Part shown: positions 8,323 through 17,792 of the stretch, one piece after another | Numbering within the stretch: position 1 is the stretch's first letter | Layout of the letters: the number at the start of each line of letters is the position of its first letter | Assembly (NCBI RefSeq): GCF_000737715.1 | Contig: NZ_JPRN01000007.1 | Location: forward strand, 62,001-126,000 | DNA from: Chryseobacterium sp. JM1 | GTDB lineage: Bacteria > Bacteroidota > Bacteroidia > Flavobacteriales > Weeksellaceae | Direction of reading: 5' to 3' | Length of the DNA: 64,000 bases | Notes under the pieces: generated by a model | The model's input: the letters and a program-made list of their open reading frames with translations, nothing else | Database searches by the model: none | What the model was told of the DNA's origin: nothing | Made by a program: the position numbers and the translations under genes

Positions 8323-9570
8323 CCTTGATTGAAATACAGTTCCCTCCATTGGCGACCAGCCACATTTATACAAAGTATTATCTCTGCTAACTTTCCACTT
8401 GCTGTCCATATCCACTATCACCATATCTGCGGCATAACCTTCCCTGATAAAGCCCCTGTCTTTGATCTGATAAAGAATAGCAGGGTTGTGGCACATTTTC
8501 TCGGCAATTTTTTCTATCGGGATAATTCCCTGCATATAAAATTCCAGCATAATGTTCAGCGAATGCTGCACCATTGGAGCACCTGACACTGCGGTAAAAT
8601 AGTTGCCATCTTTATCTTCAAGTGTGTGCGGTGCGTGATCGGTGGTAATCAGATCAATGTGGTCATCCAAAAGAGCTTGCATCAAGCCTTTCCTGTCATT
8701 TTCAGATTTTATAGCTGGATTCCATTTTATCAATGCCCCTAAACGGTCATAATCCTTTTCCGAAAACCACAGGTGCTGTACGCAGACTTCGGTCGTGATT
8801 TTCTTGTCTTTCAGAGGGATGTCATTTCGGAACAAGCGTGCTTCTGCCGATGTGCTCAAATGCAGGATATGAAGGTGTGCTTTGTATCTCTCTGCCAATG
8901 CGATAAAATCTTTGGTGGCTTCTATACAGGCGTTTTCACTTCGTATGAGTGGGTGCAGATGAAAAGGGATCTGTTCTCCATACTGCTGTTTATACACTTC
9001 TTCGTTTGAAGCAACGATGGTTTCCTTTTCGGCGTGTACGGCAATGATACATTTGCAGTTGGCAAACAACTTGTCCATTACCTGCGGATTATCTGCAAGC
9101 AAATTCCCTTTCTTTGTAAAATACAAGCCGTCGTCTGACACCGCTAAAAACTGTGCGATATCCATCTGAATTATATCATCAATATTATCTGCATTCACGC
9201 CCATAAAAAAGCCGAAGTTTGCCAGGGATTTACTTTGTGCTATTCGGTATTTTTCTTTCCAAATGTCCAGCGTAAGCACATTGGGTTTCGTGTTGGGCAT
9301 ATCAATAAAAGAGGTTACGCCACCAGCAATTGCTGCCTTATTCTCGGTGTAGAGGTCTGCCTTGTGCGTAAGCCCCGGATCACGGAAATGAACCTGTGCA
9401 TCAATAATGCCCGGTAACAGATATTTACCGTTGCCGTCAATGGTTTTTATATCAGGAAAGGCAGTTGCAGAACCTATCTTTTGGATTATTCCATTTTCAA
9501 TGAGTAAGTCAGCAATAGTAATCTGACCTTCATTGACAATACTTATATTTTTTATTATCGTTGGCTGCAC
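8305..9570 (-). CDS. pyrC: Dihydroorotase, C-terminus altered by a frameshift
   Basis: A class I dihydroorotase-like amidohydrolase that cyclises carbamoyl-aspartate in pyrimidine synthesis. Motifs seen: DAQVHFRDPGLTHK near residue 60 (Gln in place of the first His, as I recall from other Bacteroidetes enzymes), AVHAEKET, HILHLST and the catalytic TTDHAPH. The frame ends at 421 aa with RVPTHL. The expected family ending instead continues one frame over (8231-8320), so a single base appears to be missing near 8318-8323. Loss of the last 30 or so residues might impair the enzyme, or the shift may be a sequencing error. It lies 12 bp after map. Confidence 0.88.
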   Translation of the reverse strand: MQPTIIKNISIVNEGQITIADLLIENGIIQKIGSATAFPDIKTIDGNGKYLLPGIIDAQVHFRDPGLTHKADLYTENKAAIAGGVTSFIDMPNTKPNVLTLDIWKEKYRIAQSKSLANFGFFMGVNADNIDDIIQMDIAQFLAVSDDGLYFTKKGNLLADNPQVMDKLFANCKCIIAVHAEKETIVASNEEVYKQQYGEQIPFHLHPLIRSENACIEATKDFIALAERYKAHLHILHLSTSAEARLFRNDIPLKDKKITTEVCVQHLWFSEKDYDRLGALIKWNPAIKSENDRKGLMQALLDDHIDLITTDHAPHTLEDKDGNYFTAVSGAPMVQHSLNIMLEFYMQGIIPIEKIAEKMCHNPAILYQIKDRGFIREGYAADMVIVDMDSKWKVSRDNTLYKCGWSPMEGTVFQSRVPTHL

Positions 9571-9582
9571 AGTCTTAATCTT

Positions 9583-10356
9583 CTATAAATTCCATATTCC
9601 GTTGGCTTCCGTCAATATTACCGGTGCACCATCCGTCACGACAATGGTATGTTCGTGCTGGGCTACATAGCCTCCTTTGTTTCCTACCAGTGTCCATTCG
9701 TCCAGTTTTGGGTTATCCAATACGGCTAATGTTGAATGCGTAGCTATGAAGGTTTCCACTGCAACGACCGAATTTTTCCTGAAACGGCTGAAATTCATTT
9801 GATCCCGATAATTGGGTATGGACGGCTCTTCGTGCAGTTTTTTTCCAATGCCGTGTCCAGTAAGGTTGTGTATCACTTTGTAGCCCCGTTTATCGGCTTC
9901 CTTTTCTATGATATACCCTACGTCTTTTATCCGTACACCTCCTTTGATATTACTAATGGCTTTCTTCAATATCTGCTTGGATGCCTCTACAAGGGAATTG
10001 TGATTATGAATATCTTGTCCCAATACAAATGAGCCTCCGTTATCCGCCCAAAAGCCATTCATTTCGGCAGATACATCTACGTTCACCAGATCACCGTCTT
10101 TTAATATTTTTGATGCTGAAGGGATACCGTGTGCCACTTCGTGGTTGACACAGATACAGGTACAGCCCGGAAATTTATAGGTGGAGTATGGAGCTGATTT
10201 AGCCCCGAAGCTGTAAAGCATCCGTGCTCCGAAATCATCCAGCTCTTTGGTGGACATTCCCGGCTTTGCGTAGCTCTGCATCGCCCTTAAAGTAAGGGCA
10301 ACCGCTTTGCTAACCGCCTGCATCCCGATCATATCGGTTTCTGCTGTTATTGACAT
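9583..10356 (-). CDS. map: Type I methionine aminopeptidase
   Basis: A 257-aa MetAP that removes the initiator Met from nascent proteins in the cytoplasm, using Fe2+, Mn2+ or Co2+. The dimetal site is visible: NVDVSAEMNGFWADNG (two Asp), GHGIGKKLHEEP (His), VAVETFIATH (Glu) and a final Glu in QHEHTIVV. It is the eighth gene from the far end of the operon, 12 bp before pyrC and 52 bp after nrdA. As map is essential and normally sits in the ribosomal protein region, this copy is probably a paralogue (inference). Confidence 0.93.
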   Translation of the reverse strand: MSITAETDMIGMQAVSKAVALTLRAMQSYAKPGMSTKELDDFGARMLYSFGAKSAPYSTYKFPGCTCICVNHEVAHGIPSASKILKDGDLVNVDVSAEMNGFWADNGGSFVLGQDIHNHNSLVEASKQILKKAISNIKGGVRIKDVGYIIEKEADKRGYKVIHNLTGHGIGKKLHEEPSIPNYRDQMNFSRFRKNSVVAVETFIATHSTLAVLDNPKLDEWTLVGNKGGYVAQHEHTIVVTDGAPVILTEANGIWNL

Positions 10357-10408
10357 AACTTATTGTGTTAATGGTAAAAATTTATAGTCGATAGTGAACC
10401 ATTCACTA

Positions 10409-12748
10409 TCAGCTTCCGCAAGCGATACATTCCTCCGGATTGTCCAGCGAGCAGGAAATATCTGCCTGTTTCTCTTCTGCCGATTGCACGCTTTCTACAG
10501 TAAATTTGATAGCGTCTGCCGCCGCTTTGGTACGCAGGTAGTACATTCCTGTTTTCAGACCGCTTTTCCAGGCGTGAAAGTGCATTGAGGTGAGCTTCGC
10601 CATATTCGGTTCCGCCATAAACAGGTTCAGTGACTGTGACTGGCAGATAAACGCACCCCGGTCTGCTGCCATATCCACAATGGTTTTCTGCTTGATCTCC
10701 CATACCGTTTTGTATAGCTCTTTTAAATCATCCGGAATTTCGGCGATGTTCTGTACCGAACCATTTTCGGCTATCAGCTTGTTTTTCATTGCAGGACTCC
10801 ACAGCCCAAGTCCTGTAAGGTCATTAAGCAGATGTTTGTTCACCACGACAAATTCACCTGAAAGTACACGCCTGTTGTACACGTTGCTGGTATAGGGTTC
10901 AAAGCATTCGTTGTTGCCCAATATCTGCGAGGTAGAAGCCGTTGGCATTGGGGCAAGCAACAACGAATTGCGTACGCCAAATTCCATTACTTCTCTCCGC
11001 AATCTGTTCCAGTCCCAACGTTCCGAAGCTGTTACGTTCCAAAGGTCAAATTGGAATTTGCCTTCGGACAAAGGCGAACCTTTGAAGCTCTCGTAAGCAC
11101 CTTGCTCTTTTGCCAATTCCATAGAGGCTTCCATTGCGGCAAAGTATATGGTTTCAAAAATGTCGATATTCAATTGCTTGGCTTCTTCACTTTCAAATGG
11201 CAACCGCAACAGGATAAATACATCTGCCAATCCTTGTACACCCAAACCTATCGGACGGTGTTTGAAATTGGAGTTTTCGGTTTCGGGTACGGGATAGTAA
11301 TTGCCGTCTATGACTTTATTCAGATTTCGGGTAACGATTTTAGTTACCTCATACAGTTTCTGAAAGTCAAAACCATTTTCGGAAACATAGCGAGACAATG
11401 CCAGCGATGCGAGGTTGCACACGGCTACCTCATCTGCATTGGTGTACTCCATTATTTCCGTACACAGGTTGGAACTGCGGATGACACCGATATTCTTCTG
11501 GTTGGATTTTTCATTGACGGCATCTTTATAGCACATATAGGGCGTACCTGTTTCAATCTGGGCTTCCAAGATGGCATTCCAAAGTTCACGGGCTTTTACC
11601 TGTTTTCGGTATTTCCCTTCAGCTTCATAATGCTCATAAAGTTCTTCAAAGGCATTGCCGTACACATCGTATAATCCGGGCGTTTCATTGGGGTCGAACA
11701 AAGACCAGTCGGCATTGGCTTCAACACGCTTCATAAAGAGGTCGGGTATCCACAGTGCAGGAAACAGATCCCTTGCCCGCATTTCTTCCTTGCCGTGGTT
11801 TTTGCGGAGGTCGAGAAAGTCAAAAATATCGGCGTGCCACGGTTCCAGATAGACCGCAATCGCTCCTTTGCGTTTGCCGCCGCCCTGATCCACGTACCGT
11901 GCCGTATCGTTAAACACACGGAGCATCGGGATAATGCCGTTGGAAATACCACCCGTTCCTTTGATATAGCTGCCTGTTGCCCTTACATTGTGAATGCTCA
12001 GACCGATGCCTCCGGCAGACTGTGAAATCAGAGCACAACGTTTCAAAGTATCAAAAATTCCTGCAATGCTGTCCTCGGTCATACTCAAAAGGAAACAGGA
12101 AGACATCTGCGGTTTGGGTGTGCCAGCATTGAACAACGTGGGCGTGGCGTGGATAAACCATTTCTCGCTCATCAGGTTGTAGGTTTCTATGGCAGCTTTG
12201 ATATCCTCTTTGTGAATGCCGATGGCTACACGCATAAAAAGATGCTGCGGGCGTTCGGTTACTTTGCCATTGGTTCGGATAAGGTAGGAACGTTCGAGTG
12301 TCTTAAATCCGAAGTAATCAAAATTGTAATCCCGGTCGTAAATGATGCTGCTGTCGATCTCATCGGCATTTTTGCGAATGATGTCGTACACTTCTTTTGA
12401 TAACAGCGGTGCGTGGCTATCCGTTATCGGATCTTTGTATTCATACAGCAGTTTAACCGTTTTAGAAAATGACTTTAAAGTATTTTTATGCAGGTTACTC
12501 ACGGCAATACGGGCAGCAAGAACTGCAAAATCGGGGTGTACCGTGGTATAGGCAGCCGCAGTTTCGGCGGCAAGATTGTCCAGCTCGGTAGTGGTTACAT
12601 TATCATAAATGCCCTGGATAACCTTTTTGGCTATCTCGATAACATCTTTTTCTGTTACAGAAAGCCCGTACACCAATTTATGTACCCTTGCCGTTATCTT
12701 GTCGAAATGTACGGCTTCCTGTTTTCCGTTTCTTTTTATTACATACAT
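10409..12748 (-). CDS. nrdA: Ribonucleoside-diphosphate reductase, alpha subunit (class I)
   Basis: A 779-aa catalytic subunit of class I ribonucleotide reductase. It starts with an ATP-cone ([18 protein letters not shown]), the allosteric activity domain. The catalytic region includes SSCFLLSM (active-site Cys), NLCTEI and ASLALSRYV. The C-terminus ends in the mobile redox pair ECIACGS that is re-reduced by thioredoxin. It acts with the NrdB encoded at 13367-14338; a deformylase gene lies between the two, which is unusual. The start at 12748 begins the ATP-cone directly. Confidence 0.95.
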   Translation of the reverse strand: MYVIKRNGKQEAVHFDKITARVHKLVYGLSVTEKDVIEIAKKVIQGIYDNVTTTELDNLAAETAAAYTTVHPDFAVLAARIAVSNLHKNTLKSFSKTVKLLYEYKDPITDSHAPLLSKEVYDIIRKNADEIDSSIIYDRDYNFDYFGFKTLERSYLIRTNGKVTERPQHLFMRVAIGIHKEDIKAAIETYNLMSEKWFIHATPTLFNAGTPKPQMSSCFLLSMTEDSIAGIFDTLKRCALISQSAGGIGLSIHNVRATGSYIKGTGGISNGIIPMLRVFNDTARYVDQGGGKRKGAIAVYLEPWHADIFDFLDLRKNHGKEEMRARDLFPALWIPDLFMKRVEANADWSLFDPNETPGLYDVYGNAFEELYEHYEAEGKYRKQVKARELWNAILEAQIETGTPYMCYKDAVNEKSNQKNIGVIRSSNLCTEIMEYTNADEVAVCNLASLALSRYVSENGFDFQKLYEVTKIVTRNLNKVIDGNYYPVPETENSNFKHRPIGLGVQGLADVFILLRLPFESEEAKQLNIDIFETIYFAAMEASMELAKEQGAYESFKGSPLSEGKFQFDLWNVTASERWDWNRLRREVMEFGVRNSLLLAPMPTASTSQILGNNECFEPYTSNVYNRRVLSGEFVVVNKHLLNDLTGLGLWSPAMKNKLIAENGSVQNIAEIPDDLKELYKTVWEIKQKTIVDMAADRGAFICQSQSLNLFMAEPNMAKLTSMHFHAWKSGLKTGMYYLRTKAAADAIKFTVESVQSAEEKQADISCSLDNPEECIACGS

Positions 12749-12770
12749 TGAGTTGCGTTGAATTATGTTG

Positions 12771-13352
12771 TTACCTAAATTTCATTTTATAGTGCGTGTT
12801 TACCTTGCCTTTGAGTACCTGTTTTAATTTGGCTTCCATCAGCTTTTTACTCAAAGGCTTTACACGGTCTATATAAAGTATGCCCTGCGTATGGTCGTAT
12901 TCGTGCAGGATGACACGGGCGGTCATTCCGTTGAATGTTTTTCTGACGGTTTCAAAATCCTGATTTTGATATTGCAGTTCCACCGACCACGAGCGGATTA
13001 CTTTTCCAGAAAGAAAGGGCAGGCTCAAACAGCCTTCGGTTTCTTCCCATTTGTTTTCAGAAAGACGAATGATTTCGGCATTGATAAAAACTTCCCTTAT
13101 GCCGGTATCGCCTTCTGTAAAAATTGCTTTGCGTTCGGCTTCATCCATATTATCATACAAAACCTTGCTGTCTGCTACGAAGAGTTGGAGTGATTTTCCG
13201 ATTTGCGGTGCAGCCAATCCGCATCCCTGGGCTTGCTCCATTGTTTCCCACATATCGGCAATAAGCTGATGGAAGTCAGGAAAGTCTTTCCCGACTTTCT
13301 CTGCCTCGGTTTTCAATACCGTATTTCCATATCCGTAAACCGCTAATTTCAT
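12771..13352 (-). CDS. def: Peptide deformylase
   Basis: A 193-aa enzyme that removes the formyl group from initiator Met. The three family motifs are present: [17 protein letters not shown] with the metal-binding Cys, and HEYDHTQG with the HExxH-type His pair. The native metal is Fe2+, which is oxidised easily; Zn2+ or Mn2+ forms exist. It is inserted between nrdB (14 bp) and nrdA (22 bp). With map in the same operon, both N-terminal methionine processing enzymes are duplicated here (inference). Confidence 0.94.
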   Translation of the reverse strand: MKLAVYGYGNTVLKTEAEKVGKDFPDFHQLIADMWETMEQAQGCGLAAPQIGKSLQLFVADSKVLYDNMDEAERKAIFTEGDTGIREVFINAEIIRLSENKWEETEGCLSLPFLSGKVIRSWSVELQYQNQDFETVRKTFNGMTARVILHEYDHTQGILYIDRVKPLSKKLMEAKLKQVLKGKVNTHYKMKFR

Positions 13353-13366
13353 TTTTATATATACTG

Positions 13367-14338
13367 TTAAAAATCCTCATCCAGTGAAAAGCTGTTATTT
13401 TCTTTTGCTCCCTGTGCTACGCCTGTCTTCTGATATTCACCCACACGGCGTTCAAAGAAGTTGGTTTTGCCCTGCAAGGAAATGAGTTCCATAAAGTCGA
13501 ACGGATTGGTCGCATTCCAAACTTTTTTACAGCCCAATGCAACAAGCAATCTGTCCGCTACAAATTCGATGTACTGGCACATCAGCTCTGCGTTCATACC
13601 GATCAATCGAACGGGCAAGGCATCGGTCACAAACTCTTTCTCAATGGCTACCGCATCTACGATGATTTCCCTTACGGTTGCTTCCGGCAATTTGTTTTGC
13701 ATATGATTGGTATAGAGCAGACAGGCAAAATCACAATGCAATCCTTCGTCACGGCTGATAAGCTCATTGGAAAAGGTCAACCCCGGCATCAATCCCCGCT
13801 TTTTCAGCCAGAAAATGGAGCAGAAGCTACCTGAAAAGAAAATGCCCTCCACCGCAGCAAAAGCGATCAATCGCTCGGCAAAGTTTTCGCTCTCAATCCA
13901 TCGTAAAGCCCAATCTGCCTTTTTTCCTACGCAGGGTATAGTTTCAATAGCGTGTAACAGGTAATCTTTTTCCTTTGGGTCTTTTACATAGGTGTCAATC
14001 AATAATGAGTACATCTCTGAATGGATGTTCTCTATCATAATCTGGAAGCCGTAAAAGCAGCGTGCTTCTGGATATTGTACTTCCTGTATGAAATTGACCG
14101 CAAGGTTTTCATTCACAATACCGTCACTTGCTGCAAAAAATGCGAGCACGTGCGATATAAAATAGCGTTCGTCTTTGTTCAGCTTGTTTTGCCAATCATT
14201 CATATCCGGCGACAAATCCACCTCTTCGGCAGTCCAAAAGCTGGCTTCAGCTTTTTTGTAAAACTGCCAGATGTCATCGTGCTGAATGGGAAAGATTACA
14301 AAACGGTCTTTGTTATCTTGTAATAGTGGTTCAATCAT
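13367..14338 (-). CDS. nrdB: Ribonucleoside-diphosphate reductase, beta subunit (class I)
   Basis: A 323-aa ferritin-like radical subunit. Dimetal ligands can be placed: Asp in EEVDLSPDM, Glu and His in ENIHSEMY, Glu in AAVEGIFF, and Glu and His in RDEGLHCDF. The Tyr of EMYSLLID is the expected radical residue and gives the sequence a eukaryote-like R2 look. The cofactor may be Fe-Fe or Mn-containing; the sequence does not decide. The acidic C-terminus (FSLDEDF) is the usual contact with NrdA. It overlaps the end of pepA by 8 bp. Confidence 0.94.
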   Translation of the reverse strand: MIEPLLQDNKDRFVIFPIQHDDIWQFYKKAEASFWTAEEVDLSPDMNDWQNKLNKDERYFISHVLAFFAASDGIVNENLAVNFIQEVQYPEARCFYGFQIMIENIHSEMYSLLIDTYVKDPKEKDYLLHAIETIPCVGKKADWALRWIESENFAERLIAFAAVEGIFFSGSFCSIFWLKKRGLMPGLTFSNELISRDEGLHCDFACLLYTNHMQNKLPEATVREIIVDAVAIEKEFVTDALPVRLIGMNAELMCQYIEFVADRLLVALGCKKVWNATNPFDFMELISLQGKTNFFERRVGEYQKTGVAQGAKENNSFSLDEDF

Positions 14339-15773
14339 TCCTGCTCATTCTTCTGACAAATTCATACAACAGACGTACAGGTACAGCAGTAGCCCCGCTT
14401 TGTCTGTAACCTTTAGCTTCTTTGACAAATGCTGCTCCTGCAATGTCCAGATGTACCCACGGATAATCCGTAAAATGTTCAAGGAAAATAGATGATGTAC
14501 TTACTCCGCCAATCGGACCGCCAAGATTGCTCATATCGGCAATCGAAGATTTTAATAAGTCTTTGTATTCTTTCCAAAGAGGCAATTGTAGTAGGCGTTC
14601 GTAAACCTGTTCGCCGACTTCTCTTAGTTCATCTATTTTCTCCTGATTGTTTCCCAATACGGCTATGCCGAACGAACCCGTAATGGCAGCCGAAGCTCCT
14701 GTTAAAGTTGCCATATCAATGACCAGTTCCGGCTCAAATCTTTTGGCATAGGTCAAAGCATCTGCCAAGACCAAACGCCCTTCGGCATCGGTATTCTGCA
14801 CCTCAACTGTTGTACCGTCCATCATCGTAATCACATCATCTACCACCAAAGCATTGGCTGAAATTTTATTGTCTGTGGCAGGCACAAGACCAATTACGTG
14901 ATAAGGCAGTTTGTTTCCGGCAATAGCAGCCACTGTTCCTAAAACGGCTGCTCCACCTGCCATATCGCATTTCATTGTAAGCATATTGCCACTGATTTTT
15001 AGCGAATAACCACCTGTATCGAACATCACGCCTTTGCCCACCAATACCAATGGCTTTTCATTAAAGGCATTTTCGGGCTTGTAATGGAAAATATTGAACG
15101 TAGGTGGTGTTTCCGAACCTTTGTTGACTGCCAACAAACCACCCATTTTCAGCTCCTGTATCTTTTCTTTGTGCAGGATTTCTGTTTCAAAACCGAACTG
15201 TTTTCCTACATCGGTGGCTACCTCGGAAAACCGCAGGGCATCCATATAGTTGACAGGTTCGTTCACTAAGGTTTTTGTCAGCGAAACGGCTTCTGCAAGC
15301 ATTTTCAGTTCTTCAATCTTGACTTCGGGAAATGAACGCCTGCGGATATAAACCGCTATCGGTTGTACTTTCTTCTTTGCTTTGTATTTGTCAAAATCGT
15401 AGCTACTCAAAAGCATTCCTTCCAGAAAAGCATATCGCTGGTCTTCTGTAAGCTCATCCAATCCCCGCAGCCTTGCTGTCTGGCTTTGTTGCTTATTTAG
15501 GGAAGCATACACAGAGGCTCCCGCCAAGCGTAATGCTTCTTTTTCTCTGTCTGGTGCTACGGCGATAAAGTTTCGTTGTTCTCCAAGTGTGGTAATGACA
15601 GTCGTTTTGTTTTCAGAGAATGCCTTGTCTATATTTTGTGCTAATGAGCTTTGAAATTCAAATCGGTCTGCCTGCTCTTTGGTTACAATAAGTACAATGT
15701 TATCAGCCTCGTCGGGGACATCTTCTTTTTTTGCGTAGGGTATAAAGTTTATATATAAGTAATTATCCTGCAT
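14331..15773 (-). CDS. pepA: Leucyl aminopeptidase, M17 family
   Basis: A 480-aa cytosolic aminopeptidase with a variable N-terminal domain (1-170) and a catalytic M17 domain. Key stretches are [28 protein letters not shown] and the signature [14 protein letters not shown], which hold the dimetal ligands and catalytic residues. M17 enzymes use Zn2+ and often Mn2+. The gene overlaps the peroxiredoxin gene by 11 bp and nrdB by 8 bp, so translation is probably coupled. Its role in the cassette may be peptide turnover after map and def action (inference). Confidence 0.92.
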   Translation of the reverse strand: MQDNYLYINFIPYAKKEDVPDEADNIVLIVTKEQADRFEFQSSLAQNIDKAFSENKTTVITTLGEQRNFIAVAPDREKEALRLAGASVYASLNKQQSQTARLRGLDELTEDQRYAFLEGMLLSSYDFDKYKAKKKVQPIAVYIRRRSFPEVKIEELKMLAEAVSLTKTLVNEPVNYMDALRFSEVATDVGKQFGFETEILHKEKIQELKMGGLLAVNKGSETPPTFNIFHYKPENAFNEKPLVLVGKGVMFDTGGYSLKISGNMLTMKCDMAGGAAVLGTVAAIAGNKLPYHVIGLVPATDNKISANALVVDDVITMMDGTTVEVQNTDAEGRLVLADALTYAKRFEPELVIDMATLTGASAAITGSFGIAVLGNNQEKIDELREVGEQVYERLLQLPLWKEYKDLLKSSIADMSNLGGPIGGVSTSSIFLEHFTDYPWVHLDIAGAAFVKEAKGYRQSGATAVPVRLLYEFVRRMSRND

Positions 15774-16389
15774 TTTGTTCTTTCAATTTTGCCGTTACCG
15801 TTTGTTGTCCGGGTGTCCAACCACAACCTGTCAATTCTTCTGTCTGCAAGGCATCCAATACACGGATTACTTCGCTTACATTTCTGCCTACATTCATCGG
15901 ATATGCACTTACCCATTGGATAATTCCTTTTGGATCTATAATGAAAGTAGCACGGTAGGCTACCTTTTCGTTGCAGTCCAAAATGCCCATTTCTTCAGCT
16001 AATGATTTGGAAGTGTCTGCCAGCATTGGAATGGTAAGGTTTGCCAAGCCAGGGTGATTTTGTCGCCATCCTAAATGGACAAATTCGGTGTCGGTGGATG
16101 CACCTATTACTACTGCATTACGTTCTGCAAATGCTGCGTTGCTGTTGTCGAACTCGATGATCTCGGTTGGACAAACGAATGTAAAATCCTTTGGCCACCA
16201 GAACAGCACGGTCCATTTTCCCTGCTGTGATGCGTGCCCTTGGTTAATATCCGTAATTTCAATTCCGTTATCGGTGGTCACTACGGCTTTCTTTACAAAA
16301 TCAGGTAGCTTATCGCCAATGGATAGTATCCCTTTCTGTACCAATTGCATCTGCTGATTGTTCATTAATTTCTTTACTGAATTGCACAT
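15763..16389 (-). CDS. Peroxiredoxin, AhpC/TSA family
   Basis: A 208-aa thiol peroxidase. The peroxidatic Cys is at about residue 73 in FTFVCPTEI, preceded by LFWWPKD; a second Cys in ELTGCGWTPG is the likely resolving residue. It reduces H2O2 and alkyl hydroperoxides without metal. The first Met gives an extra N-terminal MCNSVKKL; Met9 (MNNQQMQL) could be the true start. It lies 5 bp after the TPR-like gene and two genes after superoxide dismutase, so O2- and H2O2 removal are paired. Confidence 0.92.
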   Translation of the reverse strand: MCNSVKKLMNNQQMQLVQKGILSIGDKLPDFVKKAVVTTDNGIEITDINQGHASQQGKWTVLFWWPKDFTFVCPTEIIEFDNSNAAFAERNAVVIGASTDTEFVHLGWRQNHPGLANLTIPMLADTSKSLAEEMGILDCNEKVAYRATFIIDPKGIIQWVSAYPMNVGRNVSEVIRVLDALQTEELTGCGWTPGQQTVTAKLKEQNAG

Positions 16390-16394
16390 AATCT

Positions 16395-16859
16395 TTAATC
16401 TATTTTTATTAAATTGTTTTCTACTAATTGTTCTTTAAGCGTTCTGAATAGCTGCTCCTGCTTTACTTTTCCGGAGTTGGTTTTTTCTGCAAACCGTACG
16501 TAACTGAGGGTGGCTCTTTTCAGTTCCGATTGTATCTCATCCATATTCAGTTCTTTATTACCTGCCAGATGCAAGAGGTAATAGACCGTCCGTTTGAGCA
16601 TATTTTCAGCTTCTTCAAGCTTTCCCAATTCCTCATAGGTGTTTGCGAGGTTATTGCAGGAAATGATGTACACCTGTATGAACGGGATTTTCAAACGGAT
16701 GCAATCCGGAATATGATTATTCAGTACTTCTGCCCTGTACAGAGCATCTTTGTAACCGGATAGTGCTTTTTCAAAATCTCCTTTATTAAAAAGTTCATTG
16801 TTGGCGACGGTTAACGCTTGCCAATATCGTTCTATGTGGCTCATACAGGTATCACTCAT
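16395..16859 (-). CDS. TPR-like helical protein, function unknown
   Basis: A 154-aa all-helical protein. Residues 18-55 (NELFNKGDFEKALSGYKDAL) and 68-95 (CNNLANTYEELGKLEEAENM) look like two tetratricopeptide repeats, which usually bind peptides or partner proteins. There is no signal peptide. Stop and start are adjacent to the superoxide dismutase gene (no gap), and the peroxiredoxin gene follows after 5 bp. A chaperone-like or adaptor role for the oxidative-stress pair is possible, but only by position. Confidence 0.75.
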   Translation of the reverse strand: MSDTCMSHIERYWQALTVANNELFNKGDFEKALSGYKDALYRAEVLNNHIPDCIRLKIPFIQVYIISCNNLANTYEELGKLEEAENMLKRTVYYLLHLAGNKELNMDEIQSELKRATLSYVRFAEKTNSGKVKQEQLFRTLKEQLVENNLIKID

Positions 16860-17456
16860 TTATTTTAAATTTTGATTGGCAAAATCCCAGTTTACGATTT
16901 CCCAAAATCCTTCTACGAACTTTGGACGGGCATTTCGGTAGTCTATATAATAGGCGTGCTCCCAAACATCCAGCGTAAGGATTGGTTTTTTGTTTTCGGT
17001 CAGTGGCGTGTGTGCATCTTTCATCGGCACTATTTCCAGTATGCCCTGTTCATTCTGAGCAAGCCAAGCCCACCCGCAGCCGAATAGCTTCACGGCTGTT
17101 TCAGAAAATGTGTTTTTAAACGTTTCAAAACTGCCAAAATCACGAGTTATAAACTCTGCAATTTTCCCATCGGGTGCTTTTCCGCCATTCGGAGAAAGGC
17201 AGTGCCAGAAAAAACTGTGGTTCCAGTGCTGGGCAGCGTTGTTAAATAACGGGGCGTTGTTTTCCGCAAACCCTTTTTGGATAATTTCCTCAATGGATGC
17301 ACTTTCCAATGGGGTGTCCTTTACCAAGCCTGAAAGGTTATTGACATAGGTAGCGTGGTGCTTGCCGTAATGGTAATCAAACGTTTCCTCCGTAATAATC
17401 GGGTTAAGTGCGTTTTTGTCGTACGGAAGTTCCGGTAATGCTTGTGTAATTCTCAT
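16860..17456 (-). CDS. Superoxide dismutase, Fe/Mn family
   Basis: A 198-aa SOD. Metal ligands: His in HYGKHHATYVNN, His in WNHSFFWHC, and Asp/His in DVWEHAYYIDY. The active-site Gln occurs as AAQHWNH, the position typical of Fe or cambialistic enzymes, whereas Mn enzymes usually have GGHxNH; so the enzyme may take either metal (family rule, not proof). It is the second gene of the operon; its ATG overlaps the TGA of the 56-aa upstream ORF by 4 bp. Confidence 0.95.
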   Translation of the reverse strand: MRITQALPELPYDKNALNPIITEETFDYHYGKHHATYVNNLSGLVKDTPLESASIEEIIQKGFAENNAPLFNNAAQHWNHSFFWHCLSPNGGKAPDGKIAEFITRDFGSFETFKNTFSETAVKLFGCGWAWLAQNEQGILEIVPMKDAHTPLTENKKPILTLDVWEHAYYIDYRNARPKFVEGFWEIVNWDFANQNLK

Positions 17457-17623
17457 CTCTTATTGTTCTTTAGTTTTAAAATTTTTATTGCCCGCTTTAA
17501 TTGACTGACGTGGCTCAATTCCTCGGTAGCTTTCTTCATATTGTTCTGCATAAGGTTACTATCTCTGATATGTCTTTCAAGATACCTTTGGTTCTCTTCT
17601 AATAATTTTATCACGTAGTCCAT
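17453..17623 (-). CDS. Small protein (56 aa) coupled to superoxide dismutase
   Basis: An ORF reading MDYVIKLLEENQRYLERHI to LKNNKR, highly charged and predicted as two helices or a coiled coil, with no membrane segment. Its TGA overlaps the sod ATG (ATGA), so it is very probably translated and coupled. It starts 28 bp downstream of a strong Bacteroidetes promoter (-7 box at 17651-17658). Family unknown. It could also act only as a leader peptide that sets sod translation (inference). Confidence 0.65.
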   Translation of the reverse strand: MDYVIKLLEENQRYLERHIRDSNLMQNNMKKATEELSHVSQLKRAIKILKLKNNKR

Positions 17624-17650
17624 AGTCTGAATTTCTATAAATTAGATTAG

Positions 17651-17706
17651 CAAAAATAATAAGTTAGAATGACCTAACAAAATAATTAGACAAATTGTTT
17701 TTAGAC
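17651..17706 (-). promoter_or_regulatory. Operon promoter with embedded palindrome and TTAGAC operators
   Basis: On the minus strand the -33 element TTTTG (17682-17678) is followed after exactly 19 bp by TATTTTTG (17658-17651), the consensus Bacteroidetes promoter. Between them lies the inverted repeat GTTAG-AATGAC-CTAAC (17663-17678). Upstream are two TTAGAC elements (17686-17691 and 17701-17706), as in the importer promoter. A repressor bound here would block RNA polymerase, so metal-repressed expression by a DtxR protein is the expected logic. Confidence 0.65.
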
Positions 17707-17728
17707 ATTAGAAATATACAAAAGCAAA

Positions 17729-17755
17729 AAGCCGAAGTTTTTATAGCTTCGGCTT
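17729..17755 (-). terminator. Intrinsic terminator after mobC
   Basis: Perfect 9-bp arms AAGCCGAAG (17729-17737) and CTTCGGCTT (17747-17755), followed on the minus strand by TTTTT. It ends leftward transcription from the coupling-protein gene before the metalloenzyme operon promoter. Confidence 0.8.
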
Positions 17756-17792
17756 ACACTTTTGTAGTTTCATTTAGTATGTATATTGTTAG

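Noticed and set aside
10368..10703. Frame of 111 codons antisense-shifted over the nrdA end
   Set aside because: Shadow of nrdA, whose own frame is complete to the CxxC tail.
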